The notes under the pieces: generated by a model
Databases searched by the model: none
What the model was told of the DNA's origin: nothing
What the model saw: the letters and a program-made list of their open reading frames with translations, nothing else
Shown: piece by piece, positions 43,374-52,517 of the stretch
Position numbering within the stretch: position 1 is the stretch's first letter
How the letters are laid out: each line of letters opens with the position of its first letter
Origin: Rhizobium redzepovicii
GTDB taxonomy: Bacteria > Pseudomonadota > Alphaproteobacteria > Rhizobiales > Rhizobiaceae
Direction: 5' to 3'
Assembly: GCF_019793435.1 (NCBI RefSeq)
Contig: NZ_JAILYH010000014.1
Coordinates: 145,572-209,571, forward strand
DNA: 64,000 nt
Position numbers and translations under genes: made by a program

Positions 43374-44110
43374 TGGCGCAGCTCCGTGATTTCGACCGGA
43401 ACGGAAAATACATAGCCTTCGCTGCGCACCGTCTTGATGTAGGTCGGTTCTCGCGCATCGTCGCCCAGCCGCTGCCGCAGGCGGCTGACCAGGAGATCGA
43501 TCGAACGATCGAAGAGATCGGCATCGCGGCCCTGCGTCAGGCTCAGAAGCTGGTCGCGATTGAGAACCCGCTGCGGATGATCGATGAAGACGCGAAGCAG
43601 CCGGTACTCGGCGCCGCTGAGTGCGATCGCAGTCCCCTCCTTGTCGAGAAGATGCCGGGCGACCGTGTCGACCCGCCAGTCGCCGAAGCTCAGCAACTGC
43701 CCGGCCTCGCTGATCTGCAGGTTGGGCGGCAGCATGCGCGTGCGCCGCAGCACCGCCTTGATGCGGGCGAGCAGCTCGCGCGCGGCAAAGGGCTTGGCGA
43801 GATAGTCGTCGGCGCCCATTTCCAATCCGAGGATCCGGTCCATCTCGTCGGTGCGGGCCGTCAGCATCAGGATCGGGATCGCCTTGTGCCGGCCGGCGCG
43901 CAGTTCGCGGCACAGCACCAGCCCGTCGTCGCCCGGCATCATCACGTCGAGCACGATCAGGTCGACGGCGTTGGCTTCGAGAAAGTTGCGCATCTGGCGC
44001 CCGTCCGCAGCAGTGCTGGTCCTCAGGCCATTCTTCTGCAGATAGCCCGAAACCAGCTCGCGGATTTCGCGATCGTCGTCGACGACCAGGATGTGATCGA
44101 CATGATCCAT
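43370..44110 (-). CDS. OmpR/PhoB-family response regulator
   Basis: A 246-residue regulator with a receiver domain (ILVVDDDREIREL, phosphorylated Asp in DLIVLDVMMPGDDG, Lys in YLAKPFAARELL) and a winged-helix output domain (LLRVFIDHPQRVLNRDQLL, RSIDLLVSRLRQRLGDDA, KTVRSEGYVFSVP). It is the upstream member of the two-component operon with the overlapping sensor kinase gene. Its targets cannot be named from this window. Confidence 0.95.
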   Translation of the reverse strand: MDHVDHILVVDDDREIRELVSGYLQKNGLRTSTAADGRQMRNFLEANAVDLIVLDVMMPGDDGLVLCRELRAGRHKAIPILMLTARTDEMDRILGLEMGADDYLAKPFAARELLARIKAVLRRTRMLPPNLQISEAGQLLSFGDWRVDTVARHLLDKEGTAIALSGAEYRLLRVFIDHPQRVLNRDQLLSLTQGRDADLFDRSIDLLVSRLRQRLGDDAREPTYIKTVRSEGYVFSVPVEITELRQ

Positions 44111-44232
44111 ATGTTCCTGTTCCCTTACCGATAGAAGCGGCCGCGCCCTCCTCCTCGATATCGAGGCGGCTGACGCGACCTACGCATATTCCGCCGGCCC
44201 AAGCAACGAGGCTCTGCGGCCGGCCTCATCGA

Positions 44233-45267
44233 TCAGAAGCGGTCCACGTCGATGACCGCCTGCGCAAAGGCCTGCGGCGCTTCCTGCGGCAGGTTGTGGC
44301 CGATGCCGCCGCTAATCGTCCGATGCTCGTATCGGCCGGAGAATTTTCCGGCATAGGCCGAGGGCTCCGGATGCGGCGCACCGTTTGCATCCCCCTCCAT
44401 GGTGATCGTCGGCACGGAGATCATCGGCAATGCGGCGAGCGTCTTCTCATAGGCATCGTATTTCGCCTCGCCTTCGGCAAGCCCCAGGCGCCAGCGATAA
44501 TTGTGAATGACGATCGCGACATGGTCGGGATTGTCGAAGGCGGCCGCCGACCTGTCGAAAGTCGCATCGTCGAAATTCCACTTCGGCGAAGCCGTCTGCC
44601 AGATGAGCTTTGCGAAATCATGGGTATTGCTCTCGTAACCCAGGCGCCCGCGTTCGGTTGCAAAATAGAACTGATACCACCAGGCCAGCTCAGCCTTCGG
44701 CGGCAGCGGTTTCAAATTGGCCTCCTGGCTGCCGATCAGATAGCCGCTCACCGAGACCATCGCCTTGCAGCGTTCCGGCCACAATGCCGCCATAATGTTT
44801 GCCGTCCGCCCGCCCCAGTCATAACCGGCAACGACCGCCTTTTCGATATCGAGCGCATCCATGAGCGCAATCATATCGGCAGCCAGCGCCGACGGCTGGC
44901 CATTGCGCGCCGTTGCCTGGTCCAGAAACCGGGTCGTGCCGTAACCGCGCAGATAAGGCACGATCACCCTGTAGCCCGCCGAGGCCAGCAGCGGCGCGAC
45001 ATCGACGAAACTGTAGATGTCATAGGGCCACCCGTGCAGCAGCAGCACAACCGGGCCATCCGCGCTGCCCGCCTCGGCATAACCAATATCGAGCACCCCG
45101 GCATTCACCCGCTTCAGCGCTTCGAAAGACGTATTGGTTCCGGCCTTCACGGCCGGCAGCGCCGACTGAGCAACGGCCGTGCCGGCCACGCCGAATTCGA
45201 CGGCCGCAAGGGCGATTGCCGTCATGCCGAAGAAGCGGCGGCGGTGATGGTTGATTTGCTCTGACAT
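44233..45267 (-). CDS. Tat-exported alpha/beta hydrolase (epoxide hydrolase-like)
   Basis: A 344-residue hydrolase with a twin-arginine signal (NHHRRRFFGM, h-region IALAAVEFG..., cleavage near AVAQSA). The fold has LLLHGWPYDIYSF (oxyanion HGxP), nucleophile Asp in AGYDWGGRTANIM, consistent with epoxide hydrolase and haloalkane dehalogenase relatives, and catalytic His in GGIGHNLPQEAP. An Asp or Glu third member is likely in EGDANGAPHP. Secretion to the periplasm is inferred from the signal. Substrate unknown. Confidence 0.87.
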   Translation of the reverse strand: MSEQINHHRRRFFGMTAIALAAVEFGVAGTAVAQSALPAVKAGTNTSFEALKRVNAGVLDIGYAEAGSADGPVVLLLHGWPYDIYSFVDVAPLLASAGYRVIVPYLRGYGTTRFLDQATARNGQPSALAADMIALMDALDIEKAVVAGYDWGGRTANIMAALWPERCKAMVSVSGYLIGSQEANLKPLPPKAELAWWYQFYFATERGRLGYESNTHDFAKLIWQTASPKWNFDDATFDRSAAAFDNPDHVAIVIHNYRWRLGLAEGEAKYDAYEKTLAALPMISVPTITMEGDANGAPHPEPSAYAGKFSGRYEHRTISGGIGHNLPQEAPQAFAQAVIDVDRF

Positions 45268-45591
45268 CGGTCTCTCCTGTCGAATGAATCACGTCCTCAA
45301 AAGACGTTCCACTTGTATCAGCGATATGTCATGAGCAATCATTATTGAATGCTGATGTAGCTTCCGGCCGCCGGGATACATTCCGATACAATCGCGCCGT
45401 TTTCACCGCTGGCGGTTGCTGCGACCCCGGTTTGTGTCGCTCTGTATCGCGATCTCCCATCAGCAACACTTCGGTACATTTTCCCGCGAAGTCGGACACA
45501 TCCGGGATACGTCGACCCGGCCATATCCCCGTCGTTGCTGGTTCAGGCCCATCGCCGTCCAGAGCCCGATCAATCGGTTTCAAAGGAAACG
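45268..45591. other. Divergent intergenic region, hydrolase and DipZ-like gene
   Basis: About 324 bases, no credible gene. Repeated GATACA/GGGATAC pieces occur, but I see no clear palindrome. Confidence 0.45.
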
Positions 45592-47361
45592 ATGATGACA
45601 CTTCTGATCATTGCCTATCTCGGAGGCGCGCTGACGATCCTCAGCCCGTGTATCCTGCCGATCCTCCCCTTCGTCTTCGCCCGTGCCGGGCAGCCCTTCG
45701 TCAAGAGCACGCTGCCGATGCTGGCGGGGATGGCCGCCACCTTCGCGCTGGTCGCCACGCTGGCCGCGGTCGGCGGCAGCTGGGCCATCCGCGCCAATGA
45801 ATATGGCCGCCTCGCCGCTATCGTCCTGCTGGCGCTCTTCGGAGCCAGCCTGCTGTCGCCGCGCTTCGCCAGCACCCTTGCCCGGCCGATCGTCGATCTC
45901 GGCAACAATCTCCTGAACGCCAACGGCGGTGGACGCGCCGCGCCGACGGTCAAGAGCGCCCTCATCCTGGGCGTCGCCACCGGCCTGCTCTGGGCGCCCT
46001 GCGCCGGGCCGATCCTCGGCCTTGTTCTCACAGGCGCCGCCCTGCAGGGCGCCAACCTGCAGACCACCTTCCTGCTGGCCGCCTATGCCGCCGGTGCCGC
46101 GTCTTCGCTCGCGGTCGCCCTGCTTGTCGGCGGCAGGATATTCGCCGCCATGAAACGCTCGCTCGGCTTCGGCGACCGGATTCGCCAAGGTCTCGGTGCT
46201 GCGGTACTCGCTGGCGTTGCCGTCATCGCCCTCGGCCTCGACACCAGTCTGCTATCGCGGCTTTCCTATGCGAGCACCGCCTCGCTGGAGCAGGCCGTGC
46301 TCGACAGGCTGCATGCCAAGCCCGCCGGCGCCTCCGCCGAGGTCGCCAGCAACGACGTGCTGATCGCAGACGCGAAAAAGCCCTTCCGCAGCGATCTGCC
46401 CGTCGAAGGTTATGCGCCCTCGCTCGACGGCGCCGTCGAATGGCTGAACTCCAAGCCGCTGACCACCGAGCAGCTGCGGGGCAAAGTGGTGCTCGTCGAC
46501 TTCTGGACCTATTCCTGCATCAACTGCATTCGCACGATCCCCTATGTCAAAGCCTGGGCGGAAAAATACGCCGATCAGGGCCTCGTGGTGATCGGCGTCC
46601 ACGCCCCGGAATTTGCCTTCGAGAAGAAGCTCGACAACGTCAAGAAGGCGCTCAGTGACTTCGAGATCGGCTATCCGGTCGCGATCGACAATGACTACAA
46701 AATCTGGCGCGCCTTCGAAAACAGCTACTGGCCGGCCGGCTATCTCATCGATGCCGAGGGCCAGATCCGCTACCACCATTTCGGCGAAGGCAATTATGGC
46801 AGGACCGAAAAAGCCATTCAGGACCTGCTGCGCGAAGCCGGCGGCCAGATGACGTCAAGTACGGCGGTCGCACCGGATGCCAAGGGCGTGGAAGCCGGTC
46901 CGGACCTTGGCAATATCCGCTCCGGCGAAACCTATCTCGGCTACGAACAGGCAGCGAATTTTGCCTCGCCCGAGGGACTGCAGGCCGACGCGCCGCAGAA
47001 TTATTCGATCGCCGAACCCGGCCTCAACGGCTGGGGCCTGTCCGGAACCTGGACTGTCGGCAAGGATGAGGCGAGGCTTGATGAGGCCGGCGGCGGCATC
47101 ACGTATCGCTTTAGCGCCCGCGACCTGCATCTTGTCCTGGGGCCTGGCGCCGACGGCAAACCGATCCGCTTCCAGGTGACGGTCGATGGCAAGGCGCCGG
47201 GGCCGGACCACGGCTCGGACATCGGTGCCGACGGCAACGGCACGGTGACGGCGACCAGGCTTTACCAGCTGGTGCGCCAGTCCGGCACGGTCGGCGCCCG
47301 CAACTTCCAGATCCGCTTCCTCGATCCCGGAGTGCAGGCCTACGCCTTCACTTTCGGCTGA
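45592..47361 (+). CDS. DipZ-like CcdA-thioredoxin fusion
   Basis: A 589-residue membrane protein. Residues 1 to about 225 form a CcdA/DsbD-type domain with six hydrophobic helices and the Cys pair in ILSPCILPILPFV and LLWAPCAGPILGL. After a linker a thioredoxin-like AhpC/TSA domain (about 300-420) contains WTYSCINCIRT, a CxxC, and a third C-terminal domain of beta-sandwich type follows. DipZ proteins move reducing power from the cytoplasm to the periplasm, supporting cytochrome c maturation or oxidant defence. ATG 45592 or 45595 both follow AAAGGA; 45592 is used. Confidence 0.92.
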   Translation: MMTLLIIAYLGGALTILSPCILPILPFVFARAGQPFVKSTLPMLAGMAATFALVATLAAVGGSWAIRANEYGRLAAIVLLALFGASLLSPRFASTLARPIVDLGNNLLNANGGGRAAPTVKSALILGVATGLLWAPCAGPILGLVLTGAALQGANLQTTFLLAAYAAGAASSLAVALLVGGRIFAAMKRSLGFGDRIRQGLGAAVLAGVAVIALGLDTSLLSRLSYASTASLEQAVLDRLHAKPAGASAEVASNDVLIADAKKPFRSDLPVEGYAPSLDGAVEWLNSKPLTTEQLRGKVVLVDFWTYSCINCIRTIPYVKAWAEKYADQGLVVIGVHAPEFAFEKKLDNVKKALSDFEIGYPVAIDNDYKIWRAFENSYWPAGYLIDAEGQIRYHHFGEGNYGRTEKAIQDLLREAGGQMTSSTAVAPDAKGVEAGPDLGNIRSGETYLGYEQAANFASPEGLQADAPQNYSIAEPGLNGWGLSGTWTVGKDEARLDEAGGGITYRFSARDLHLVLGPGADGKPIRFQVTVDGKAPGPDHGSDIGADGNGTVTATRLYQLVRQSGTVGARNFQIRFLDPGVQAYAFTFG

Positions 47362-47413
47362 CCTGCAGACTGATCAGTTCCGATCCTCGACAACGACCAA
47401 AGGAGTGATACCC

Positions 47414-48172
47414 ATGAACAGACGTCTTCTCTTCACGGCAGCCCTTGCCTTCGCCACCACCGTCATCGCTTTCGCAGCAGAGGCTGCCGCCGTTAAAAAC
47501 ATCGTGATCGTGCACGGCGCGCTCGCCGACGGGTCGGGATGGCGCAAGGCGACGGAGATTCTCCAGAAACGCGGCTTCAACGTCAGCATCGTCCAGGAGC
47601 CCATCACCTCGCTCGACGACGATGTGGCAGCGACGAAGCGGGTTCTCGACCTCCAGGACGGACCGAGCCTGCTCGTCGGCCACAGCTATGGCGGCATGGT
47701 GATTACCGAAGCCGGCAACGACCCCAATGTCGCAGGCCTCGTCTATGTCGCGGCCTTCCAGCCCGACAAGGGCGAAAGCCTGCTGAGCCTTGCGAGCTCC
47801 AAGCCCGCCGGCAGCATGGATATTAAGGAAACCAAGGACGGTAAGTATCTCTATCTCGACCCCGCAGCCTTCGCCGCGGATTTCGCTGCCGACCTGCCGA
47901 AAGCCGAAGCCGACTTCCTAGCAAGGTCACAGGTCTTCGCCTCGAAGCAGGCGTTCTCCGCCAAAAGCGCCGAGCCGGCATGGCGGACAAAACCGAGCTG
48001 GTCGATCGTCGCCACGGAGGATCGCGCCATCAACCCCGACCTGGAACGCGAGATGGCAAAACGGGCCGGCAGCGAGGTGACCGAGATCAAGGCAAGCCAC
48101 GCCGTCTTCGCGTCCCAAGCAGAGAAGGTCGCCGACATCATCGAAAAGGCGGCCAGGAAAGCCGGCGAGTAG
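47414..48172 (+). CDS. Secreted alpha/beta hydrolase
   Basis: A 252-residue protein with a signal peptide (residues about 1-25, MNRRLLFTAALAFATTV...AAEAAA). IVIVHGALADGSGW is the oxyanion region, GHSYGGMV the nucleophile elbow, and SIVATEDRAINPD the acid Asp region; KASHAVFAS carries the His. This is the short-hydrolase type common beside salicylate-binding or esterase genes. ATG at 47414 follows AGGAGTGATACCC. It lies 52 bases after the DipZ gene and is likely co-transcribed. Confidence 0.87.
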   Translation: MNRRLLFTAALAFATTVIAFAAEAAAVKNIVIVHGALADGSGWRKATEILQKRGFNVSIVQEPITSLDDDVAATKRVLDLQDGPSLLVGHSYGGMVITEAGNDPNVAGLVYVAAFQPDKGESLLSLASSKPAGSMDIKETKDGKYLYLDPAAFAADFAADLPKAEADFLARSQVFASKQAFSAKSAEPAWRTKPSWSIVATEDRAINPDLEREMAKRAGSEVTEIKASHAVFASQAEKVADIIEKAARKAGE

Positions 48173-48242
48173 GACCGGCGGGATGGGGGCAGCAGATCAT
48201 CGACGGCCGCCTTCGCCCCGCCGAGAAGAAGGAAAAGGCCAT

Positions 48243-48273
48243 AAAATGCCCCTCCCCATAATGGAGAGGGGCA
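48243..48273 (-). terminator. Terminator of the OmpA-family gene
   Basis: On the minus strand the arms TGCCCCTCTCCAT and ATGGGGAGGGGCA form a 13-base stem with one mismatch, followed by TTTTAT. It lies just after the stop of the OmpA-family gene. It could also end the convergent hydrolase gene. Confidence 0.75.
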
Positions 48274-48280
48274 ACGATAT

Positions 48281-50494
48281 TTACTGGTTGGCAGCCACCG
48301 GCCGAACCAGCGCCGTCACCCGGCGGATGGTGACGCGGCGGTTTTCCTGTTCGGGGCCTGACGTGTTGACCTTCAGATATTGCTCGCCATAGCCCTGGGT
48401 CGCCAAGTTCTCCGGCGGGATGCCGTAGACGTCGGAGAGCACGTTCGCGACCGATTCCGCCCGCTGGTCGGAAAGGACCAGGTTGCTCTGATCGGTTCCG
48501 ACGGCATCCGTGTGACCCTCAATCAGGAAGGTTTCGCTCGGATCCTTTTTCAGCACCTGGCTGATCGCGTCGGCAACCTTGCGCAGGGTACGCGCTTGGG
48601 TCATCGGGATATCGGCGCTGCCGGTCGCGAAGGTGATCGTGTCGAGGTCGATGCGGCGCACCTTGTCGCGGATACGGGCCGAATACTTTACCTCGTCAAG
48701 CGAGTAGACACGCTCCACCGGCTCGACGGGCGGCTCGCTCAGGAACTCGTAATAATCCCGGTCCGGGTCGCTGCGAGTATCGATGATGTAATCGTTGAGC
48801 GGTACGCGCAGCCGCATCGGCGGCAGGTCGGCGCCCGGATCCTCGAAATAGTCGCGGTCCGGATCGTCGTAGAGGTCCTGCGAATAATAGAGCACATGCT
48901 CGCGCCCGCGGGCGTCGACGCGCGACCGCTGAATGATGTCGCCATAGCGGTTGCGGATTGTCACGATACGATAACCCTCCGGCCGCGTGATTGTCTCGCG
49001 GTAGCGATCACCCGACAGTTCCTCGTAGCTCGGCCGTTCGCCGTCGCGCAGGAACCGCCTGTCGTCGTCGCCACGCACGATCACCCGATTGTCGTACTGG
49101 ATGATCACACGATTGTCGTCGGTGCTATCGTCGACGCGCGCACCGTCGGGACGGACGAATTGCGGCCGCGCATCGAGCTTTCTGCCCTTCTCGCTGGTCA
49201 CCGCTTCAAGCTTGATCGTCGGCGCCGCCTTGGCGCCGCTGGCGGCCTGCGCATCGGCATCCGAGGTCGGCACCTTCACCTCCTGGGTCTCGGCGCGCAT
49301 CTTGTCGCGGTCGCGGCGGCCTTCGCGGCCCTTGCTGCGGTCGGCATCCTTGTCGCTGTCGAGCACGGCCGCACCGTTCTCGACTGGCAGCACGACGGTC
49401 TCGTTGCTCTTGGCCGGATCCGCGGCAATCTTCTTGCGGCGCTCCAGCTCTTCGGGCGAAACCTTTTCCGGCGCCGGAATGGCCTGCTCGACCTGCTGGC
49501 CGCCGCTGGCATCCGGCAGCGGCTGAGCAGTGTCGGTCGCCGGCGCGGCCGGCTGCGCGCCGGCGGGCTGTTCGCCGGCAGGCTTTGCCGCGGTGCCGTC
49601 CTTTGGCTTTTCGGCGGGTACGGCTTCTGGTGCCGCCGCTTTATCTTCGGTCGCCTTGCCTTCAGTTGCCTTATCTTCAGTTGCCTTGCCTTCAGCCGGC
49701 TTCTCCGCGGGTGCTGCGGCTTCGCCCTTTACCGGCTTCTTCTCCACCGGTGCTTCGGCGGCGGGTTTTGCCTCCGGCTTGACTTCGGGCTTTGCCTGCT
49801 CCTCGGCTGGCGTCACGGCTTCGGGAGCACCAGTCTCGGCCTTGCCCTTGCCTTTATCCTTGCCTAGGGCCTTGTCCTGCCCTTTGGCGCGCTTGCCGCC
49901 TTCCGGCTTGGCTTCCGGCTGCGCCTGCTCCGTGTCCGGCTGCGCTTCCTTTGCCGCCGGCTGCTGTTCGGGCTGCGGCTGAGCCTCCGGCTCGGCCTGC
50001 TTCTTCGGCTTCCTCGGCTTCTCCTGCGTTACAGGCTGCTCCGGCTGAGGCGCGGCCTCCGGCTTGACCTCGGGCTGGGCTTCCTGCTTGGCTTTCCGCT
50101 CGGGTTTGCTTTCGGCCTGCGGCGCAGGTTTTTCCTTCGGCGCTTCCGGCTCTGCCTTGGGTTCAGGAGCCTTGGGTTCAGGCGCCGGCGCCTCCTTGCG
50201 CTCAGCCTTCGGCTTTTCGGCGGGCGCCTCCTTCGGCTGCTCGGCGGCCGGTGCCTTTTCGGCTGGAGCTTCTTCCTTCTGCTTGCGCTTCTTCTTCAGC
50301 AACTCCTCATCGGAAGGCGCATCCTGTGGCGCATCCTGGGCCACCTCGAAACCGCCCTGTTCGACTTGCCGCACGGCCTGAGCCTGCGTCGCGACGTCGC
50401 GCACGGCAGCCATTGCCGATGCAGGCTGGAACGCCAGCGAGAGGGAAAGCAGCGGAAAAGCCGCGCTTGCGAACAATCTTGATTTCATGCCCAT
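48281..50494 (-). CDS. OmpA-family outer membrane protein with long low-complexity region
   Basis: A 737-residue exported protein. A signal peptide covers about residues 1-30 (FQPASAMAAV). Residues about 55-340 are a Lys/Glu/Ala/Pro-rich stretch with many PEAKPE and KATEDKATEG repeats. A middle region rich in Arg and Asp follows, then a C-terminal OmpA domain with TFATGSADIP, EGHTDAVGTD and ENRRVTIRR, which binds peptidoglycan. The extended region may span the periplasm to link outer membrane and wall. Start at 50494 follows GAGGAAACCC; ATG at 50488 is also possible. It is a single gene. Confidence 0.9.
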   Translation of the reverse strand: MGMKSRLFASAAFPLLSLSLAFQPASAMAAVRDVATQAQAVRQVEQGGFEVAQDAPQDAPSDEELLKKKRKQKEEAPAEKAPAAEQPKEAPAEKPKAERKEAPAPEPKAPEPKAEPEAPKEKPAPQAESKPERKAKQEAQPEVKPEAAPQPEQPVTQEKPRKPKKQAEPEAQPQPEQQPAAKEAQPDTEQAQPEAKPEGGKRAKGQDKALGKDKGKGKAETGAPEAVTPAEEQAKPEVKPEAKPAAEAPVEKKPVKGEAAAPAEKPAEGKATEDKATEGKATEDKAAAPEAVPAEKPKDGTAAKPAGEQPAGAQPAAPATDTAQPLPDASGGQQVEQAIPAPEKVSPEELERRKKIAADPAKSNETVVLPVENGAAVLDSDKDADRSKGREGRRDRDKMRAETQEVKVPTSDADAQAASGAKAAPTIKLEAVTSEKGRKLDARPQFVRPDGARVDDSTDDNRVIIQYDNRVIVRGDDDRRFLRDGERPSYEELSGDRYRETITRPEGYRIVTIRNRYGDIIQRSRVDARGREHVLYYSQDLYDDPDRDYFEDPGADLPPMRLRVPLNDYIIDTRSDPDRDYYEFLSEPPVEPVERVYSLDEVKYSARIRDKVRRIDLDTITFATGSADIPMTQARTLRKVADAISQVLKKDPSETFLIEGHTDAVGTDQSNLVLSDQRAESVANVLSDVYGIPPENLATQGYGEQYLKVNTSGPEQENRRVTIRRVTALVRPVAANQ

Positions 50495-50823
50495 CGGGTT
50501 TCCTCGATCCTGTTTGAGCTTCCTGAAGGCCGACAGGCCCAGCTTCCGCCCCTAGCGTCGCAATGAGGCGAAACGGCGAAATGGCAATCGCCGAGCCGCC
50601 GATTTGTTCCGGTTCTAGGAAGCTGCAGATTAACCTCGCGTGAATGTTGCAGTCTGCCGACGTTCATCTCGACTGCAATTTGCACCGCCCAATTGCGATG
50701 GGATTTGTGTTGCAATTCCATGAAAAAAAGTCTGATTATCGCCGCAAGGCGGTCTCGGACCGTTGAACTGCAGCCGTCAGCCCACGAGAAAAAGAGCGGC
50801 GGCTACCAACAGAGAGGATCCTC
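50495..50823. other. Divergent intergenic region, OmpA-family gene and binding protein
   Basis: About 329 bases. Nothing that resembles a gene. An AT-richer stretch at 50690-50745 before the binding-protein gene probably contains its promoter. Confidence 0.5.
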
Positions 50824-51597
50824 ATGCATATCTCCACCCGTATTTTCGCGGCAGCCTCGATCGCGGCGATGTCCCTTTTCGCCGGCTCGGCCATGGCCGA
50901 TGGCGAGAAGTATGTGATCGGCACCGATTCGACCTATCCGCCCTTCGAGTTCGTCGACGCCAGCGGCACGATCCAGGGCTTCGACATCGACATCACCAAG
51001 GCGCTTTGTGCCGAGATGAAGGCCGAATGCTCCTTCGTCAGCACCGACTGGGACGGCATCATCCCGGCGCTTAACGCCAAGAAGTTCGACATGATCGTTT
51101 CCTCCATGTCGATCACGCCGGAGCGCCTGAAGCTCGTCGACTTCTCCAACAAGTACTACAACACCCCGCCGGCCATCGCCGTGCCGAAGGATTCGAAGAT
51201 CACCGACGTTGCCGGCCTCAAAGGCAAGGTGATCGGCGCACAGACCTCGACGACGCATGCCAACTACGCCGAGAAGCACCTCGCCGATACTGAGCTGAAG
51301 CTCTATCCGACGGCTGACGAATACAAGCTCGACGTCTCCAGCGGCCGTGTCGACGCCGTCATCGACGACGTCGTCGTTCTCTCCGAATGGGTCAAATCCG
51401 ACGCCGGCGCCTGCTGCAAGATCCTGACGACCCTGCCGGTCGACAAGGAAATCAACGGCAACGGCGCAGGCATTGCCATCCGTAAGGGCGATCCGCTCAA
51501 GGAAAAGCTGAACACGGCAATTGCTGCGATCCGCGCCAGCGGTGAATACAAGAAGATCCAGGACAAGTACTTCGACTTCGACGTTTACGGCGAATAA
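50824..51597 (+). CDS. Polar amino-acid ABC transporter binding protein (Lys/Arg/Orn type)
   Basis: A 257-residue periplasmic protein of the SBP_bac_3 family with a signal peptide ending SAMADGE. YVIGTDSTYPPFEFVD and GFDIDITKALCAEM form the amino-acid site, with SSMSITPERLKLVDFS and KLYPTADEYKLDVSSGRVDAV (quoted in part) in the hinge region. The group binds basic amino acids such as arginine, ornithine or lysine. The ATG at 50824 follows AGAGAGGATCCTC. Two permease genes follow after a hairpin. Confidence 0.9.
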   Translation: MHISTRIFAAASIAAMSLFAGSAMADGEKYVIGTDSTYPPFEFVDASGTIQGFDIDITKALCAEMKAECSFVSTDWDGIIPALNAKKFDMIVSSMSITPERLKLVDFSNKYYNTPPAIAVPKDSKITDVAGLKGKVIGAQTSTTHANYAEKHLADTELKLYPTADEYKLDVSSGRVDAVIDDVVVLSEWVKSDAGACCKILTTLPVDKEINGNGAGIAIRKGDPLKEKLNTAIAAIRASGEYKKIQDKYFDFDVYGE

Positions 51598-51624
51598 GAA
51601 ATTCGCTATCTGGCCAGTCAAGGT

Positions 51625-51660
51625 AATGGCGGAAGGCTTGCTCTTCCGCCATTTTTGTTT
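51625..51660 (+). terminator. Terminator-like hairpin between binding protein and permease
   Basis: AATGGCGGAAG and CTTCCGCCATT form an 11-base stem around GCTTGCT, followed by TTTGTTT. It probably lets most transcripts stop after the binding protein, so permeases are made in smaller amounts. Confidence 0.7.
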
Positions 51661-51710
51661 GACAAAGATGGCAAGATCAAAACGGCAAAAGCCGTGAGGG
51701 GAATTCACGC

Positions 51711-52517
51711 ATGGGCGGATTATTTTCCGCGCTCGGCTCCTTCTGGAGCGCACTTGTGCACATTTTGGATCCGCTGTGCGGACCCGTCGGCATCTTCACC
51801 TGGCTCGGTCAGTCGACGATCCTTGCCTGTAGCGACACCGGCTGGGGCGACGAGATCGCACTTGGCCTGCAGGTTACCGTTTCGGTGGCGATCGTCACCC
51901 TGCCGATCGGCCTCGCCATCGGCTTCCTGGTGGCGCTCGGCCAGCAGTCGGAAGAAAAAGCGCTGCGGCTGGCGGCAGGCATCTACACGACCATCTTCCG
52001 CGGCCTGCCGGAGCTCCTGACGCTCTTCATCATCTATTACGGCATGCAGATGCTCATCCAGTCTCTGCTGACCTTCGTCGGCTATGACGGACCGCCGGTC
52101 GAGATCAACGCCTTCCTCGCCGGCGTCATCGCGCTTTCGGTCGTTTTTTCAGCCTACTGTTCGGAAGTTCTGCTCTCGGCCTTTCGCGCCATTCCCAAGG
52201 GACAATATGAAGCCGGCGACTCGCTTGGCCTGCATCACGGCCGAACGCTACGTCTCATCATCTTGCCGCAGCTGGTGCGCATCGCGTTGCCAGGCCTGAC
52301 GAACCTCTGGATGGTGCTCCTGAAGGACACCTCCTACGTCTCGATCATCAGCCTTGCCGATATCCTGCGCCAGACGAGCGTCGCGGTGCGCGTGACCAAG
52401 GAACCCTTCTTCTTCTATGGCCTGGCCTGCTGCCTTTATCTGGTGCTGGCCATCCTCTCCTCCTTTCTGCTCGTCTATGTCGAGCGCTGGGCCAAGCGTT
52501 CGGAGATCCGCCGATGA
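51711..52517 (+). CDS. Polar amino-acid ABC transporter permease 1 (HisQ type)
   Basis: A 268-residue inner-membrane permease. LGLQVTVSVAIVTLPIGLAIG and FRGLPELLTLFIIYYGMQ are the HisQ/M-type regions, and the EAA loop is EAGDSLGLHHGRTLRLIILPQ, which docks on the ATPase. The start codon at 51711 overlaps no other gene. It overlaps the next permease by four bases (ATGA). The pair would form the membrane channel for the basic amino acid bound by the upstream protein. Confidence 0.9.
   Translation: MGGLFSALGSFWSALVHILDPLCGPVGIFTWLGQSTILACSDTGWGDEIALGLQVTVSVAIVTLPIGLAIGFLVALGQQSEEKALRLAAGIYTTIFRGLPELLTLFIIYYGMQMLIQSLLTFVGYDGPPVEINAFLAGVIALSVVFSAYCSEVLLSAFRAIPKGQYEAGDSLGLHHGRTLRLIILPQLVRIALPGLTNLWMVLLKDTSYVSIISLADILRQTSVAVRVTKEPFFFYGLACCLYLVLAILSSFLLVYVERWAKRSEIRR

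Noticed and set aside
42054..43913. 619-codon reading of the sensor kinase with an N-terminal extension
   Set aside because: The extension is the shadow of the response regulator gene; the ATG at 43373 overlaps its stop as expected for a coupled pair.
48380..49867. 495-codon plus-strand frame opposite the OmpA-family gene
   Set aside because: Leu/Arg/Gly/Val-rich shadow of the low-complexity coding strand; no start context.
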